From: Candidatus Fimimorpha faecalis
GTDB taxonomy: Bacteria; Bacillota; Clostridia; Lachnospirales; Lachnospiraceae
Direction of reading: 5' to 3'
Length of the DNA: 34,672 nucleotides
NCBI GenBank assembly: GCA_018712075.1
Contig: DVHN01000146.1
Location: 1 to 34,672 of the forward strand
The notes beneath the pieces are model-generated. The model searched no databases, was not told the origin of the DNA, and saw nothing but the letters and a program-made list of their open reading frames with translations. Shown in pieces: positions 16,178-25,701 of the stretch (positions are counted from its first letter, which is position 1; each line of letters begins with the position of its first letter). The position numbers and the translations under genes are program-made.

Positions 16178-16975
16178 TTAGGAGATTTTCCATTCCTTAT
16201 GTAATGTCTCTATGGAATCCATTAAATAAGTTGGACGATAACTGGAATGCTCCACATCTTCTTTCGTAGCCTCTCCCGTTAAAACAAGTGCTGTATCAAT
16301 TCCTGCTTTATTTCCACAGGCAATATCGGTATAAAGCCGATCTCCTACTAACAACGCCTGTGCCTTCATCATACCTGATTTTTTCATTGCAAATTTCACA
16401 ATTGCCGTATCTGGTTTTCCCATATATCTTGGTTTTCTTTGCACTGCATGTTCAATCATTTCACAAATAGAACCACAATCTGGTATATATCCAAATTCAT
16501 TTGGACAAACCAAATCTGGATTGGTTGCAATATAATCGACATCTCTCGTTGTTAAAACTTTACAAGCATTTTCCAGCTTTTTATAAGTTAACTGGTTATC
16601 ATAAGAAACTACCACACAAGTGATAGAAGGATCATCTGGATCTTGTGTCACAATAATTCCCTTTTCTTCTAATTCCCGAATAAACGAATCCGTTCCAACT
16701 ACAAAAACCGTCTCATCTTCGTGATGCTTATGTAAATATTCCGCTGTTACAATTGCGGTTGTTACAAAGTCTTCTTCCTCTACTTTAAGTCCCATTTGTT
16801 CAAAAAGTTTTTGATAGTCGCTTACACTCTTTGTCGCATTATTTGTAATAAACAGGCATTTTCCGCCATTATTTTTTGTATCTTCTAAAAATCCCTTTAC
16901 TCCATCTAACAACTGCGTTCCTTTGCACACAGTTCCATCAATGTCCAATAGGAATAATTTTTTCTCATTTAACAC
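16178..16975 (-). CDS. HAD-IIA family phosphatase (NagD/AraL-like), probable glycerol phosphate phosphatase
   Basis: A 265-residue HAD phosphatase with a C2B cap. Motif I is LLDIDGTV (Asp11 nucleophile, Asp13), motif II FITNNATKS, the motif III lysine is in MGKPD, and motif IV is LVGDRLYTDI. Length and motifs fit the NagD/p-nitrophenylphosphatase group, which includes glycerol phosphate phosphatases. It follows the glycerophosphodiesterase gene by 24 bp in the ABC importer operon. The most economical role is therefore dephosphorylation of the glycerol 3-phosphate released there (inference); these enzymes are often promiscuous. Confidence 0.88.
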   Translation of the reverse strand: MLNEKKLFLLDIDGTVCKGTQLLDGVKGFLEDTKNNGGKCLFITNNATKSVSDYQKLFEQMGLKVEEEDFVTTAIVTAEYLHKHHEDETVFVVGTDSFIRELEEKGIIVTQDPDDPSITCVVVSYDNQLTYKKLENACKVLTTRDVDYIATNPDLVCPNEFGYIPDCGSICEMIEHAVQRKPRYMGKPDTAIVKFAMKKSGMMKAQALLVGDRLYTDIACGNKAGIDTALVLTGEATKEDVEHSSYRPTYLMDSIETLHKEWKIS

Positions 16976-16999
16976 AAATCTTCACCATCCATTTCTTCT

Positions 17000-17746
17000 T
17001 TAAGGTAAATCGACATTCTTTTCCCCTCGAATTTGAATTGCCTTTTTCGGTTCATTTGTAATAATTGCATCCACATTTTGTTCAATCAAAAAGCGAATAT
17101 CCTCTTCTTCATTTACCGTCCATACCCGCACATACAGTCCACTTTTTTTGTATTGTTCCAAGAAATCTGCCATTTTTACATGATACAGAGCTGGATGTAA
17201 CCCATCCACCCCCGTATCTTTAGCATATTTGTCTACATTTAAAATGATATCGCTGTATAAATATGCGGTTTCTGCCTTTGGACAGAGCTGCTTTATTTTC
17301 TGTACACTATAATGATTAAACGAAGAGTAAATCACTCGATTTTCTAATTCCATTTTTTGAACGAGATCAGCCACTGCTTTCTCAATTCCAGCATACCAGT
17401 AAACTCCTGTTTTTAACTCAATATTGACAAGTAAGTCGGATGGCTTGATTAATTGTAATACTTCTTCCAAAGTAGGGATTTTTACATCTTTATACTCTGG
17501 ATGAGTTCGATGAAAAGAAAATTGTTTCAATTGCTCCAATGTATAATTACGAATCGCCCCCGTTCCATTGCTGACACGGTCAATCGTTTCATCATGGGCA
17601 ACAACTAGCTGCCCATCTTTTGTCATCTGTACGTCTAATTCTATTCCATCCGCTCCTTGCTGCATTGCCAATGCAAATGCTTCCAATGTATTTTCGGGTG
17701 CTTCAGCACTTGCGCCTCTATGTCCAAAAATTTTTGTTTGTTTCAT
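17000..17746 (-). CDS. ugpQ: Glycerophosphodiester phosphodiesterase (cytoplasmic UgpQ type)
   Basis: Hydrolyses glycerophosphodiesters to glycerol 3-phosphate and an alcohol. The 248-residue protein is a single GDPD TIM barrel. The catalytic His9-Arg10 is in FGHRGASAEAPENT, metal ligands Glu36 and Asp38 in IELDVQ, and His51 in VVAHDETIDR. There is no signal peptide, so it acts on imported substrate, matching UgpQ rather than the periplasmic GlpQ. It starts 8 bp after the binding-protein gene stop, clearly in the same transcript. Confidence 0.93.
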   Translation of the reverse strand: MKQTKIFGHRGASAEAPENTLEAFALAMQQGADGIELDVQMTKDGQLVVAHDETIDRVSNGTGAIRNYTLEQLKQFSFHRTHPEYKDVKIPTLEEVLQLIKPSDLLVNIELKTGVYWYAGIEKAVADLVQKMELENRVIYSSFNHYSVQKIKQLCPKAETAYLYSDIILNVDKYAKDTGVDGLHPALYHVKMADFLEQYKKSGLYVRVWTVNEEEDIRFLIEQNVDAIITNEPKKAIQIRGEKNVDLP

Positions 17747-17754
17747 TGTATTGA

Positions 17755-19167
17755 TTACTCCATATTCAGTAAATTATATTCTTCAATGGATTCATTAATC
17801 GTTTCTGCCATGTCTGTTACCGCTTCATCCACCGATTTCTTTCCATTTAACATGTTTTCAATCTCAGATTCTACCGTCGCTCTTGCTTCTGGGAATACGC
17901 TTAATAATGCTCCGACATATTCTGGAGAAGAATCATGTAACTGGTCAATTGCTGTCTGGAATTGTGGATACTGTTCAATATTCTGCTTAAACACTTCTTC
18001 TTCATGTGCTTTTACAGTTACTGGGAAGTAGCCTGTTTCTGCATTCCAATAAGCCTGTGACTCAGGAGAGATCAAGAACTTTACGAATTCCCATGTTGCA
18101 CGAAGTTTCTTTGGATCATTGTTATTCAGTGCCCATAGAGAAGCTCCTCCGATGGAAACACCTCCCTGGTCACTTTCTTTTACTTTCGGGAAGTATGCAG
18201 TGCCTACTTCAAACTTTCCATTTACATCCTGCAAAATCTGTTTTAAAGAAGCGGTGGAACCAAGTGTAATTGCAGACTTTCCAGAAGAAAAGTCAGCTAA
18301 ACCAGCATCCCCGCCTCGTCCAACATTTGGAGCAAAACCTAAATCCGATAAATTCTTCCACTGTTCTAATAAGTTCTTTGCAGCTCCATTTGTATCAAAT
18401 TCTACCGCAGTTGTCAAATCTTCTCTTCCGTTTCCATTATTTGCATAATTTAATCCTTGTTTTCCAATAAACTGTTCAAAAAACCAACCATAGACACTTA
18501 AAGAAATAACTTCTCCAGCACCGCCTTTGTCCAATAAATCCTGTCCAATTTTTGCAATTTCTTCTAAACTATCTGGAATTTCTGTAATACCAGCTTTTTC
18601 AAACATATCCTTATTATAGTACATCAATGGAGTAGAGGAATTAAATGGCATAGAATATAGAGTATCATCAATAGTATAATAAGCAGCTAAATTTGGCTCA
18701 ATCTGTGATACATCGTATTGATCTTGATCCACACATTCCTGCATCGGAACAATCCATCCAGACTCCATCATAAAACGAGTTCCAATTTCATAAATCTGAA
18801 CTAAATCGGCTCCCATATTTCCAATTTGGGCACTTTTTAATTTATTAATTGCATCATCGTATTCACCCTGATATTGTGCATCCACAGTAATTCCATATTC
18901 GTTTTCAGAATTAAATTTTTCTACCAAGGTATTAATCGCCTCTCCGTTGACACCGCCCATAGAATGCCAAAAGGAAATCGTAGTTCCGCTTACTTCGGAA
19001 GCATCTGCCATTTCCATTGCACCTGATTCCGAATCACTTTCTCCTTCTGAACTAGAACCTGCATTTCCAGTCTGCTGTGATATACTCTGTGTTCCATTTC
19101 CACATCCAGCCAATGCCATAATTAACATACTTGCCGCCATTGTTAACGATACTAATTTTTTTCTCAT
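17755..19167 (-). CDS. ugpB: ABC transporter substrate-binding lipoprotein (UgpB-like)
   Basis: A family 1 extracellular solute-binding protein of 470 residues. The N-terminal signal peptide ends in lipobox LAGC, with Cys22 lipidated, and a Ser/Glu-rich linker (about 25-55) follows. The mature part begins TTISFWHSMGG, a feature of UgpB-like glycerol 3-phosphate/glycerophosphodiester binding proteins as well as sugar binders. Gene order with the ATPase, two permeases, GDPD and phosphatase supports glycerophosphodiester binding. A 49-bp gap separates it from the permease gene upstream, which may allow extra expression of the binding protein. Confidence 0.85.
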   Translation of the reverse strand: MRKKLVSLTMAASMLIMALAGCGNGTQSISQQTGNAGSSSEGESDSESGAMEMADASEVSGTTISFWHSMGGVNGEAINTLVEKFNSENEYGITVDAQYQGEYDDAINKLKSAQIGNMGADLVQIYEIGTRFMMESGWIVPMQECVDQDQYDVSQIEPNLAAYYTIDDTLYSMPFNSSTPLMYYNKDMFEKAGITEIPDSLEEIAKIGQDLLDKGGAGEVISLSVYGWFFEQFIGKQGLNYANNGNGREDLTTAVEFDTNGAAKNLLEQWKNLSDLGFAPNVGRGGDAGLADFSSGKSAITLGSTASLKQILQDVNGKFEVGTAYFPKVKESDQGGVSIGGASLWALNNNDPKKLRATWEFVKFLISPESQAYWNAETGYFPVTVKAHEEEVFKQNIEQYPQFQTAIDQLHDSSPEYVGALLSVFPEARATVESEIENMLNGKKSVDEAVTDMAETINESIEEYNLLNME

Positions 19168-19216
19168 TTTCTCCTCCTAATTAACAAAGCTCTCCATTTA
19201 TTTTTTGTTTTTCGTA

Positions 19217-20128
19217 TTATCCCTTTACTGCTCCTGAGAACATTCCTCGAATTAATTGTTTTTGCCCTATGATAAAAATAGAGATCGATGGAATAATTAC
19301 CATTACAACTCCTGCAATCATTGTTGTGATTGACTGAGAGTCCACACTGTTTAACATACTAATTCCAATCTGTACGGTTCTGAGGGAATCGGAACCTGTT
19401 ACAAGTAATGGCCACATATACATATTCCAAGCATTAATAAATGTATAGACTGCCATTGCTCCGATTGCCGATTTTGTAAGTGGAATTAAAATTTTCCATA
19501 TGAATCGTAAATTTGTACATCCATCCAATTTTGCCGATTCATATAAGGACGCTGGGAAGGACATATAAAACTGACGGAATAAAAAGATTCCCATTGCCGA
19601 TGTTAAGTATGGTAAAATTAAAACTGGATAAGTATCCAAAATTCCCATCTGCCCAACGGTTAAATAATTGGAAATAATCGTTGCTTCTCCTGGAACCATC
19701 ATCGTTGCCATTACAAGCATAAATAAAATCCCTTTTCCTTTAAACTCTAAGAATGAGAAAGAAAATGCTGCCAATGAACAAGAAATAATTTGTCCAATTG
19801 TAATACATCCTGCAACTAAGAAAGAGTTTCCAATAAACCGCAGCAATGGAACTTTCGTTAACGCATCTTTAAAATTTTGAAGTGTTGGACTTTTTGGAAG
19901 CAAATTCCAGTCGGTTGTAAATAACTCTCCCGATGGCATAAAAGCAATGCTGACCGCATAGAGCAGCGGAAGCAGCACAACCAATGCTACCATTATATTT
20001 GCAGCAATTGTTGTTGCTGTTTTGATTCTTTTTTTCGTCAATGCTTTTTGATTCATAGCCTCTTTTAATTCCAAAAGTTCCTCTTTGGACATTCGATTTG
20101 CATTTTCTGCTACTGCTGTTGAATTCAT
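19217..20128 (-). CDS. ugpE: ABC transporter permease, MalG/UgpE type
   Basis: The second inner-membrane subunit of the importer, 303 residues with six predicted membrane segments after a 40-residue charged N-terminal tail. The cytoplasmic EAA loop that contacts the ATPase is visible (ASLYESAKLDGCTNLRFIWKILIPLTKS, about 195-222). Its ATG overlaps the stop of the first permease gene (TAATG), indicating translational coupling. The specific substrate is inferred from the GDPD gene downstream. Confidence 0.87.
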   Translation of the reverse strand: MNSTAVAENANRMSKEELLELKEAMNQKALTKKRIKTATTIAANIMVALVVLLPLLYAVSIAFMPSGELFTTDWNLLPKSPTLQNFKDALTKVPLLRFIGNSFLVAGCITIGQIISCSLAAFSFSFLEFKGKGILFMLVMATMMVPGEATIISNYLTVGQMGILDTYPVLILPYLTSAMGIFLFRQFYMSFPASLYESAKLDGCTNLRFIWKILIPLTKSAIGAMAVYTFINAWNMYMWPLLVTGSDSLRTVQIGISMLNSVDSQSITTMIAGVVMVIIPSISIFIIGQKQLIRGMFSGAVKG

Positions 20129-20997
20129 TAATATTTTACTCCTCTCTTTTCTAAACGGAACATAATTAATGTAATTACCATAACAATCAAGAATAAAATC
20201 ACGGACTGAGCCGCTGCGCTTCCAAACCGATAATTAAAGAATGCATCTCGATAAATCGAATATACAATCAAATTGGTTGTATCATTTGGACCACCTTCGG
20301 TTAAGATCTTAACTTGCCCAAATGCCTGGAATGCCTGAATAATATTGACAACTAATGTATAAAACATAATTGGACTTAATCCTGGGAGTGTCAAATTAAA
20401 AAACTTTTGTACTCCACTTGCCCCGTCTACAGATGCACGCTCATAAATCGTTTCATCAATGCTGCTAAGTCCTGCTGAAAAATATAGAAAGTTAATTCCA
20501 CTATTCAACCATGCAGTTAAAATAGCCACACAGATTAATGCAGTATTTGGATCATTTAACCAGTTAATATCCGTTCCAAATAACTTATTTACAATACCAA
20601 TCGTTGGATGCAGCATAATTTGGAAAATCATCGCTGCGGAACTAGATGCAATTGCCATTGGAAGGGCATATGCCGTACTAAAAGCTCGAATCCCTGGAAA
20701 GGTTCGATTACAAAGTACTGCTGTTACTAATCCTAACAACATACTTACTGTTACTACAATTACTACAAAGATTAATGTTACTGTTAAACTATTATAAAAG
20801 GAGGAAGACTGAAACAAATCAATATAATTTTCCAGTCCCACAAATAATTTTGCTTCCCCCATCTTATTTGTCTTGTAAAGGCTTAAATAAATTGTTTTAA
20901 AAAATGGATAAAATAAAAATACTGCGAACAGAATAAAACTTGGTACAATATATAAATATGGTTCAATTCTGCCTCGTTTTGCTTTCTTCGGATTCAA
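20128..20997 (-). CDS. ugpA: ABC transporter permease, MalF/UgpA type
   Basis: The first membrane subunit, 289 residues with six predicted membrane helices. The first, [20 protein letters not shown], starts at about residue 14. The EAA motif [26 protein letters not shown] is visible at about 184-209. The start codon overlaps the ATPase stop by 4 bp (ATGA), and the 3' end overlaps the UgpE start. The lack of a large second periplasmic loop distinguishes it from MalF and fits the UgpA-type subfamily. Confidence 0.87.
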   Translation of the reverse strand: MNPKKAKRGRIEPYLYIVPSFILFAVFLFYPFFKTIYLSLYKTNKMGEAKLFVGLENYIDLFQSSSFYNSLTVTLIFVVIVVTVSMLLGLVTAVLCNRTFPGIRAFSTAYALPMAIASSSAAMIFQIMLHPTIGIVNKLFGTDINWLNDPNTALICVAILTAWLNSGINFLYFSAGLSSIDETIYERASVDGASGVQKFFNLTLPGLSPIMFYTLVVNIIQAFQAFGQVKILTEGGPNDTTNLIVYSIYRDAFFNYRFGSAAAQSVILFLIVMVITLIMFRLEKRGVKY

Positions 20998-22139
20998 AGT
21001 TTTCCCTCCTCAAAAAAGATATTTTTTTCTGTTTCTTTATCAAAAATATGTAGGTTTTCCGCATCAAAATATAGCTTTACCATGTCTCCAGGCTGACTTT
21101 GATTATCTGCTCCTACTCTGGCAGAAAATCCTCCATTTTCATGTTCAAAATACAGTACAACCTCTGCTCCAAGCATTTCTCTCGCTTCCACTCTTGCTTC
21201 CACGATATTTTTGGAGACATCAAATCCCATCTCTTTTGCTTCCTCTAATTCATAAATATCTTCTGGACGAATTCCAACAATTACTTTTCTTCCAATATGT
21301 CGATTTTTTAATTCTCGCTCCATTCGTTTCACTGGAGTTAAGATCGTTCCATTTACACTATTATCTAAATGAATCAATGCCCTTCCTGATATTTGACCAA
21401 CATATGCTGTGAAAAAATTCATAGCTGGTGAACCGATAAATCCTGCTACAAACAAATTCGCTGGATTGTGATAGAGATTCGTTGGTGTATCGACCTGCTG
21501 GATTTCTCCTTTTTTCATCACTACAATTCTCGTTCCAAGCGTCATCGCTTCGGTCTGATCATGTGTTACATAAATAATCGTTGTTCCAAGCTCCTTATGA
21601 AGTTTTGCTAATTCAATCCGCATTTGTCCCCTCAACTTTGCATCCAGATTTGACAGTGGCTCATCCATTAAAAATGCCTTTGGATTTCTTACAATGGCGC
21701 TTCCAATCGCAACACGCTGTCTTTGTCCTCCTGACAACTCTTTTGGACGTCTTTTTAATAAATGATCAATTTCCAGTATTTTTGCAACTTCTTCTACCTT
21801 TTCTTTTATTTCCTTCTTTGGTATCTTTCGAATTTTCAAAGAAAACGCCATATTATCGAACACATTCATATTAGGATAAAGTGCATAGTTTTGAAATACC
21901 ATGGACAATCCTCTCTCTCCTGGCTCTGTATAGTTACACAACTTCCCATCAATCCATAATTCTCCATCACTAATTTCTTCTAAACCAGCGATCATTCTCA
22001 ATGTGGTAGACTTTCCACAGCCAGATGGGCCAACAAAAATAATAAATTCTTTATCTTTAATACTTAGGTTAAAATCTTTCACTACGCAATTGTTATTCTC
22101 ATATACTTTACAAACATTGCAAAGCTCGATATTTGCCAC
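20994..22139 (-). CDS. ugpC: ABC transporter ATP-binding protein, UgpC/MsmK/MalK type
   Basis: The ATPase of the importer, 381 residues. Walker [10 protein letters not shown] is at about 38-46, the Q-loop in VFQNYALYP, signature LSGGQRQR, Walker B AFLMDEP and switch His in THDQTEA. A C-terminal TOBE/OB regulatory domain (about 240-375, including [15 protein letters not shown]) is the hallmark of the CUT1/UgpC group. It is the first gene of the operon, and AAGGAGGAA precedes the ATG. In many Firmicutes one such ATPase is shared between importers; here a dedicated copy is co-transcribed with its permeases. Confidence 0.93.
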   Translation of the reverse strand: MANIELCNVCKVYENNNCVVKDFNLSIKDKEFIIFVGPSGCGKSTTLRMIAGLEEISDGELWIDGKLCNYTEPGERGLSMVFQNYALYPNMNVFDNMAFSLKIRKIPKKEIKEKVEEVAKILEIDHLLKRRPKELSGGQRQRVAIGSAIVRNPKAFLMDEPLSNLDAKLRGQMRIELAKLHKELGTTIIYVTHDQTEAMTLGTRIVVMKKGEIQQVDTPTNLYHNPANLFVAGFIGSPAMNFFTAYVGQISGRALIHLDNSVNGTILTPVKRMERELKNRHIGRKVIVGIRPEDIYELEEAKEMGFDVSKNIVEARVEAREMLGAEVVLYFEHENGGFSARVGADNQSQPGDMVKLYFDAENLHIFDKETEKNIFFEEGKL

Positions 22140-22392
22140 TTTTCCTTCCTCCTTGTTTTATCTTCTTCCCCATTTTAAACGTTAACTTTTTTTTCCAAAA
22201 GCAGGAATTTTTTAAATATTGGTTAAATTCTTTTAAAACTTTGTTATCGATATGTAAATCAGTTACTACAATCTTAGATTTTTACTTTGCTTTTTTCTAA
22301 TATAATTTTATATGACTAAATATTAATACCAATATCCGATATAACATAATTAGTCAACTTAGCTAATATAGCAACCTAAAATCTCAAACTGA

Positions 22393-22473
22393 CATAAGTC
22401 TGTTAATAAACGTATCGATGCAGCAGAGGGAAAATTTAAAGTTCCAGATGAATATCACCGAATTTTTTCTTGA
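22393..22473 (+). pseudogene. Possible 3' remnant of a small coding gene
   Basis: A stretch of 26 open codons without a start, ending at TGA 22471-22473, reads ...NKRIDAAEGKFKVPDEYHRIFS. Its codon use and mixed amphipathic composition look like coding sequence rather than random AT-rich spacer, and it vaguely resembles the C-terminus of a small antitoxin such as RelB/DinJ. The upstream part is lost or frameshifted. Its stop codon is embedded in the -35 box of the trpB promoter. Identification is weak. Confidence 0.2.
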
Positions 22474-22498
22474 CATTATCTCTTATTCCGATTACAAT
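22470..22498 (+). promoter_or_regulatory. Sigma-A promoter of the trpB T-box transcript
   Basis: TTGACA at 22470-22475, a 17-bp spacer and TACAAT at 22493-22498 form a near-consensus vegetative promoter. Transcription should start at about 22505, just before the T-box stem I. The constitutive promoter fits regulation by attenuation. Confidence 0.8.
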
Positions 22499-22504
22499 AA
22501 ACTA

Positions 22505-22778
22505 TAATAAATTGACAAACCTGTGAGCAAGAGTAGTACCCATAATTGTGTATTTCCAGAGAGCATTGCATTGGTGAGAGCATGTATTATCCGTTATGGA
22601 GAATGGACTTGTGAGGGCAAACTGATTCCGTTTCTGACGGCGTAGGGGCGACGGCATCCATCCGTTATAGTTGGAATATGTATTATTGTACATAACCGAG
22701 TGTATTCGTAATCGAATGAATTTAGGTGGCACCGCAGGAGTAATCTCTTGTCCTATTTATATAGGACAGGAGTTTTTT
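22505..22778 (+). ncRNA. T-box leader, tryptophan-specific
   Basis: A tRNA-sensing leader controlling trpB. The AGAGAGC and GGTGAGAGC elements of stem I lie at about 22558-22581. The specifier loop reads GAATGGACTTGTGAG, with codon TGG (Trp) at 22604-22606. The conserved T-box AATTTAGGTGGCACCGC lies at 22719-22735, and GGTGGCACC would pair with the tRNA acceptor end in the antiterminator. The terminator follows. Uncharged tRNA-Trp should allow read-through into the downstream gene. The TGG specifier independently supports the tryptophan role of that gene. Confidence 0.93.
22745..22778 (+). terminator. T-box regulated terminator
   Basis: Arms CTCTTGTCCTAT (22745-22756) and ATAGGACAGGAG (22761-22772) pair fully with one G-U, followed by six T residues. 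It competes with the antiterminator formed by the T-box element just upstream. Confidence 0.92.
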
Positions 22779-22873
22779 ATTTCATAGGAAATATTATTCT
22801 GCATTAAAATAACAGCAGAGCAATCATCCAAAGGCTCCTGTAGAAATTTTTTATTATGGAAAGGAAGATAATT

Positions 22874-24247
22874 ATGCCAAACAAAGAGATCCCTTATAAA
22901 ATTTATTTAGAAGAAAGTGAACTTCCAAAACAGTGGTACAATGTGCGTGCTGATATGAAAAATAAACCAGCTCCTCTTTTAAATCCAGCAACATTAAAAC
23001 CAATGACTTTTGAAGATTTACGTCCAGTGTTTTGTGACGAATTAGTTCGTCAGGAATTGGATGATACAACTGCTTACTTTGATATTCCAGAGGAAATCCA
23101 AAACTTCTATAAAATGTATCGTCCATCTCCTCTTGTACGTGCCTACTGCTTAGAAAAACAATTGGATACTCCAGCCAAAATTTACTATAAGTTTGAAGGA
23201 AATAATACATCTGGAAGTCATAAGCTAAACTCTGCAATTGCACAGGCATATTATGCAAAGAAACAAGGTTTAAAAGGTGTTACAACCGAAACTGGAGCCG
23301 GACAGTGGGGAACTGCATTATCCATGGCTTGTTCTTACTTCGGTCTGGATTGCAACGTTTACATGGTAAAATGTTCTTATGAACAAAAACCATTCCGCCG
23401 TGAAGTTATGAGAACTTATGGAGCCACCGTTACTCCATCCCCTTCCAATACAACGAATGTAGGAAGAAAAATATTAGAAGAATTCCCTGGTACCTCTGGC
23501 AGCCTTGGATGTGCAATCTCAGAGGCAGTAGAAGCTGCTACTACAAAAGAAGGCTATCGTTATGTATTAGGTTCTGTCTTATCTCAGGTAATGCTTCATC
23601 AGTCCATTATTGGATTAGAAACAAAAACGGCGTTGGATAAGTACGATGTTCATCCAGACATCATTATTGGATGCGCTGGCGGCGGTTCCAATTTAGGAGG
23701 ACTTATCTCTCCATTTATGGGCGAAAAATTAAGAGGCGAAAACGATTATCGCTTTATTGCCGTAGAACCAGCCAGCTGCCCAAGCTTCACTCGTGGAAAA
23801 TACGCCTATGACTTCTGTGACACAGGTATGGTATGCCCACTTGCAAAAATGTACACACTTGGAAGCGGCTTTATCCCTTCTGCCAGTCACGCAGGCGGAC
23901 TTCGCTACCACGGCATGAGCTCCATTCTTTCTCAGTTATATGATGACAAGTTAATGGAAGCTGTTTCCGTAGAGCAAACCGCTGTATTTGAAGCAGCCGT
24001 TCAATTTGCAAGAATTGAAGGTATTCTGCCTGCTCCAGAAAGCAGTCATGCCATTCGTGTTGCAATTGACGAAGCATTAAAATGCAAAGAAACTGGAGAA
24101 GAAAAGACCATTTTATTTGGTTTAACTGGTACGGGATATTTCGATTTGACTGCTTACCAAAGATATAATGACGGAACTATGACAGACTATATCCCAACCG
24201 ATGAAGATTTGGAAAAAGGATTTGCAGGACTTCCAAAAGTAGAATAA
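22874..24247 (+). CDS. trpB: Tryptophan synthase beta chain, TrpB2 type
   Basis: A PLP enzyme condensing indole with L-serine (or a phosphoserine-like substrate) to tryptophan. The 457 residues, N-terminal extension and RPSPLVRAY...YYKFEGNNTSGSHKLNSA region mark the TrpB2 subgroup, which usually works without TrpA. The Schiff-base Lys117 is in GSHKLN, the conserved TETGAGQWG follows, and the PLP phosphate loop GCAGGGSNLGG is at about 272-282. An upstream ATG (22856) exists, but AAAGGAAG lies 6 nt before the ATG at 22874. No trpA or other trp gene is nearby. The Trp T-box controls it, suggesting indole salvage under tryptophan starvation. Confidence 0.92.
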   Translation: MPNKEIPYKIYLEESELPKQWYNVRADMKNKPAPLLNPATLKPMTFEDLRPVFCDELVRQELDDTTAYFDIPEEIQNFYKMYRPSPLVRAYCLEKQLDTPAKIYYKFEGNNTSGSHKLNSAIAQAYYAKKQGLKGVTTETGAGQWGTALSMACSYFGLDCNVYMVKCSYEQKPFRREVMRTYGATVTPSPSNTTNVGRKILEEFPGTSGSLGCAISEAVEAATTKEGYRYVLGSVLSQVMLHQSIIGLETKTALDKYDVHPDIIIGCAGGGSNLGGLISPFMGEKLRGENDYRFIAVEPASCPSFTRGKYAYDFCDTGMVCPLAKMYTLGSGFIPSASHAGGLRYHGMSSILSQLYDDKLMEAVSVEQTAVFEAAVQFARIEGILPAPESSHAIRVAIDEALKCKETGEEKTILFGLTGTGYFDLTAYQRYNDGTMTDYIPTDEDLEKGFAGLPKVE

Positions 24248-24271
24248 AACTTATTGAAAACAAACTATAAT

Positions 24272-24318
24272 ATGCACGGAGTATACATTCCTCTTATTAA
24301 AATGTATGCTCCGTGCAT
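24272..24318 (+). terminator. Long hairpin downstream of trpB
   Basis: Eighteen-base arms (24272-24289 and 24301-24318, starting ATGCACGGAG and ending CTCCGTGCAT) pair with a single G-U, leaving an 11-nt loop. It begins 25 bp after the trpB stop. There is no U-run directly behind it, so it may be a poor terminator or an mRNA 3'-end stabiliser. Confidence 0.6.
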
Positions 24319-24406
24319 TGTCAGTTGCAACAAAAAAGACCGACTCATAAAGTGAAAAATTCTCCTACTTTTCTGCCAAATAATAGTAGCAGTTTTTTTC
24401 TGGCTA

Positions 24407-24415
24407 TGCTATACT
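24407..24415 (+). promoter_or_regulatory. Extended -10 promoter of the MFS gene
   Basis: TGCTATACT is an extended -10 box. Transcription would start near 24422, so the TTG at 24426 would be almost leaderless. This favours the ATG at 24468 for the downstream gene. The -35 region is poor. Confidence 0.45.
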
Positions 24416-24467
24416 TCAAGCGAATTTGAAAAGAAGCAATAAGAAAGGAGTATTTTACCGACTACTT

Positions 24468-25676
24468 ATGAATCACGCATATGCAAAAACGGCAAATTAT
24501 AATCATACTATGTACGCCTGTTTTATTGGCTATATCGTGCAAGCCATCGTGAACAATTTTGTTCCATTATTATTTTTAACCTTTCAGGCAACTTATAACA
24601 TCCCTCTATCCAAAATCACTATGCTTGTAACAATTAATTTTGGATTGCAATTACTAATTGATTTACTATCTGTGTCTTTCGTAGATCGAATTGGTTATCG
24701 TGCCTCCATGCTACTGGCACATATTTGTGCAGCTCTTGGCTTTCTATTATTAACCATTTTACCTGAAGTTTTTTCTGATCCCTTTATTGGATTACTGATT
24801 GCTGTTACAATCTATGCTATAGGCGGAGGACTTTTGGAAGTATTAGTAAGTCCTGTTATGGAAGCTTGTCCTACGGATAATAAGGAAAAGGCAATGAGTT
24901 TATTACATTCTTTTTACTGTTGGGGACATGTAGGAGTCGTTTTGTTTTCTACTTTATTTTTTAAATTATTTGGAATTGAAAATTGGAAGATACTAGCAGT
25001 ATTATGGGCCATCATTCCAATCATAAATACGATTCTCTTTACAAAGGTTCCAATGGCTTCTCTTATTGAGGAGGGAGAAACAGGACTTACCATTCCTCAG
25101 CTTTTTTCCAAGAAAATTTTTTGGCTTTTCCTACTAATTATGGTATGTGCGGGAGCCAGTGAACAATCGGTAAGCCAATGGGCATCCACCTTCGCAGAGA
25201 AAGGACTTGGAGTAAGCAAAACAATTGGAGATTTGGCTGGACCAATGGCATTTGCTATCCTAATGGGAACAGCCCGGGCGTTTTACGGAAAATATGGGGA
25301 ACGAATCAACTTAGATCTCTTCATGATTTACAGTGGTATTCTATGTGTGATTTCTTATCTCTGTATTGCCCTTGTTCCATCCCCAATCTTTGGATTAATT
25401 GGCTGTGCATTATGTGGACTATCTGTAGGTATTTTATGGCCAGGATCTTTTAGTAAAGCTTCCGCTTCCATTCGAGGCGGCGGAACTGCAATGTTTGCAC
25501 TTATGGCATTGGCTGGTGATTTAGGCTGTTCCAGCGGTCCTACCCTTGTCGGAATGGTCTCCAGTCATTTTGGAGATAGTTTAAATATTGGTATTTTATC
25601 TGCAATTATCTTCCCTATTCTATTTCTCATTGGGATAGGAGTAAGCAAAGCAGGAAATAGAACTCCTTCTTTTTAG
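24468..25676 (+). CDS. MFS transporter
   Basis: A 402-residue, 12-helix major facilitator superfamily protein. The loop after the second helix carries SVSFVDRIGYRASML, the usual motif A position, and a central cytoplasmic loop (about 190-215) separates the two six-helix halves. Substrate unknown. An alternative in-frame TTG start at 24426 would add 14 residues, but AAAGGAG (24444-24450) lies downstream of it. The ATG at 24468 is preferred although the spacing is long (17 nt). It follows trpB by about 220 bp with its own promoter, so a link with tryptophan or indole transport is only possible. Confidence 0.82.
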   Translation: MNHAYAKTANYNHTMYACFIGYIVQAIVNNFVPLLFLTFQATYNIPLSKITMLVTINFGLQLLIDLLSVSFVDRIGYRASMLLAHICAALGFLLLTILPEVFSDPFIGLLIAVTIYAIGGGLLEVLVSPVMEACPTDNKEKAMSLLHSFYCWGHVGVVLFSTLFFKLFGIENWKILAVLWAIIPIINTILFTKVPMASLIEEGETGLTIPQLFSKKIFWLFLLIMVCAGASEQSVSQWASTFAEKGLGVSKTIGDLAGPMAFAILMGTARAFYGKYGERINLDLFMIYSGILCVISYLCIALVPSPIFGLIGCALCGLSVGILWPGSFSKASASIRGGGTAMFALMALAGDLGCSSGPTLVGMVSSHFGDSLNIGILSAIIFPILFLIGIGVSKAGNRTPSF

Positions 25677-25701
25677 AGAATGGATTTACATAGGATACAA
25701 C

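Noticed and set aside
22502-22732. 76-residue minus-strand reading frame
   Set aside because: It lies antisense to the T-box leader; the RNA structure and T-box motif explain the sequence, and no ribosome binding site was seen.
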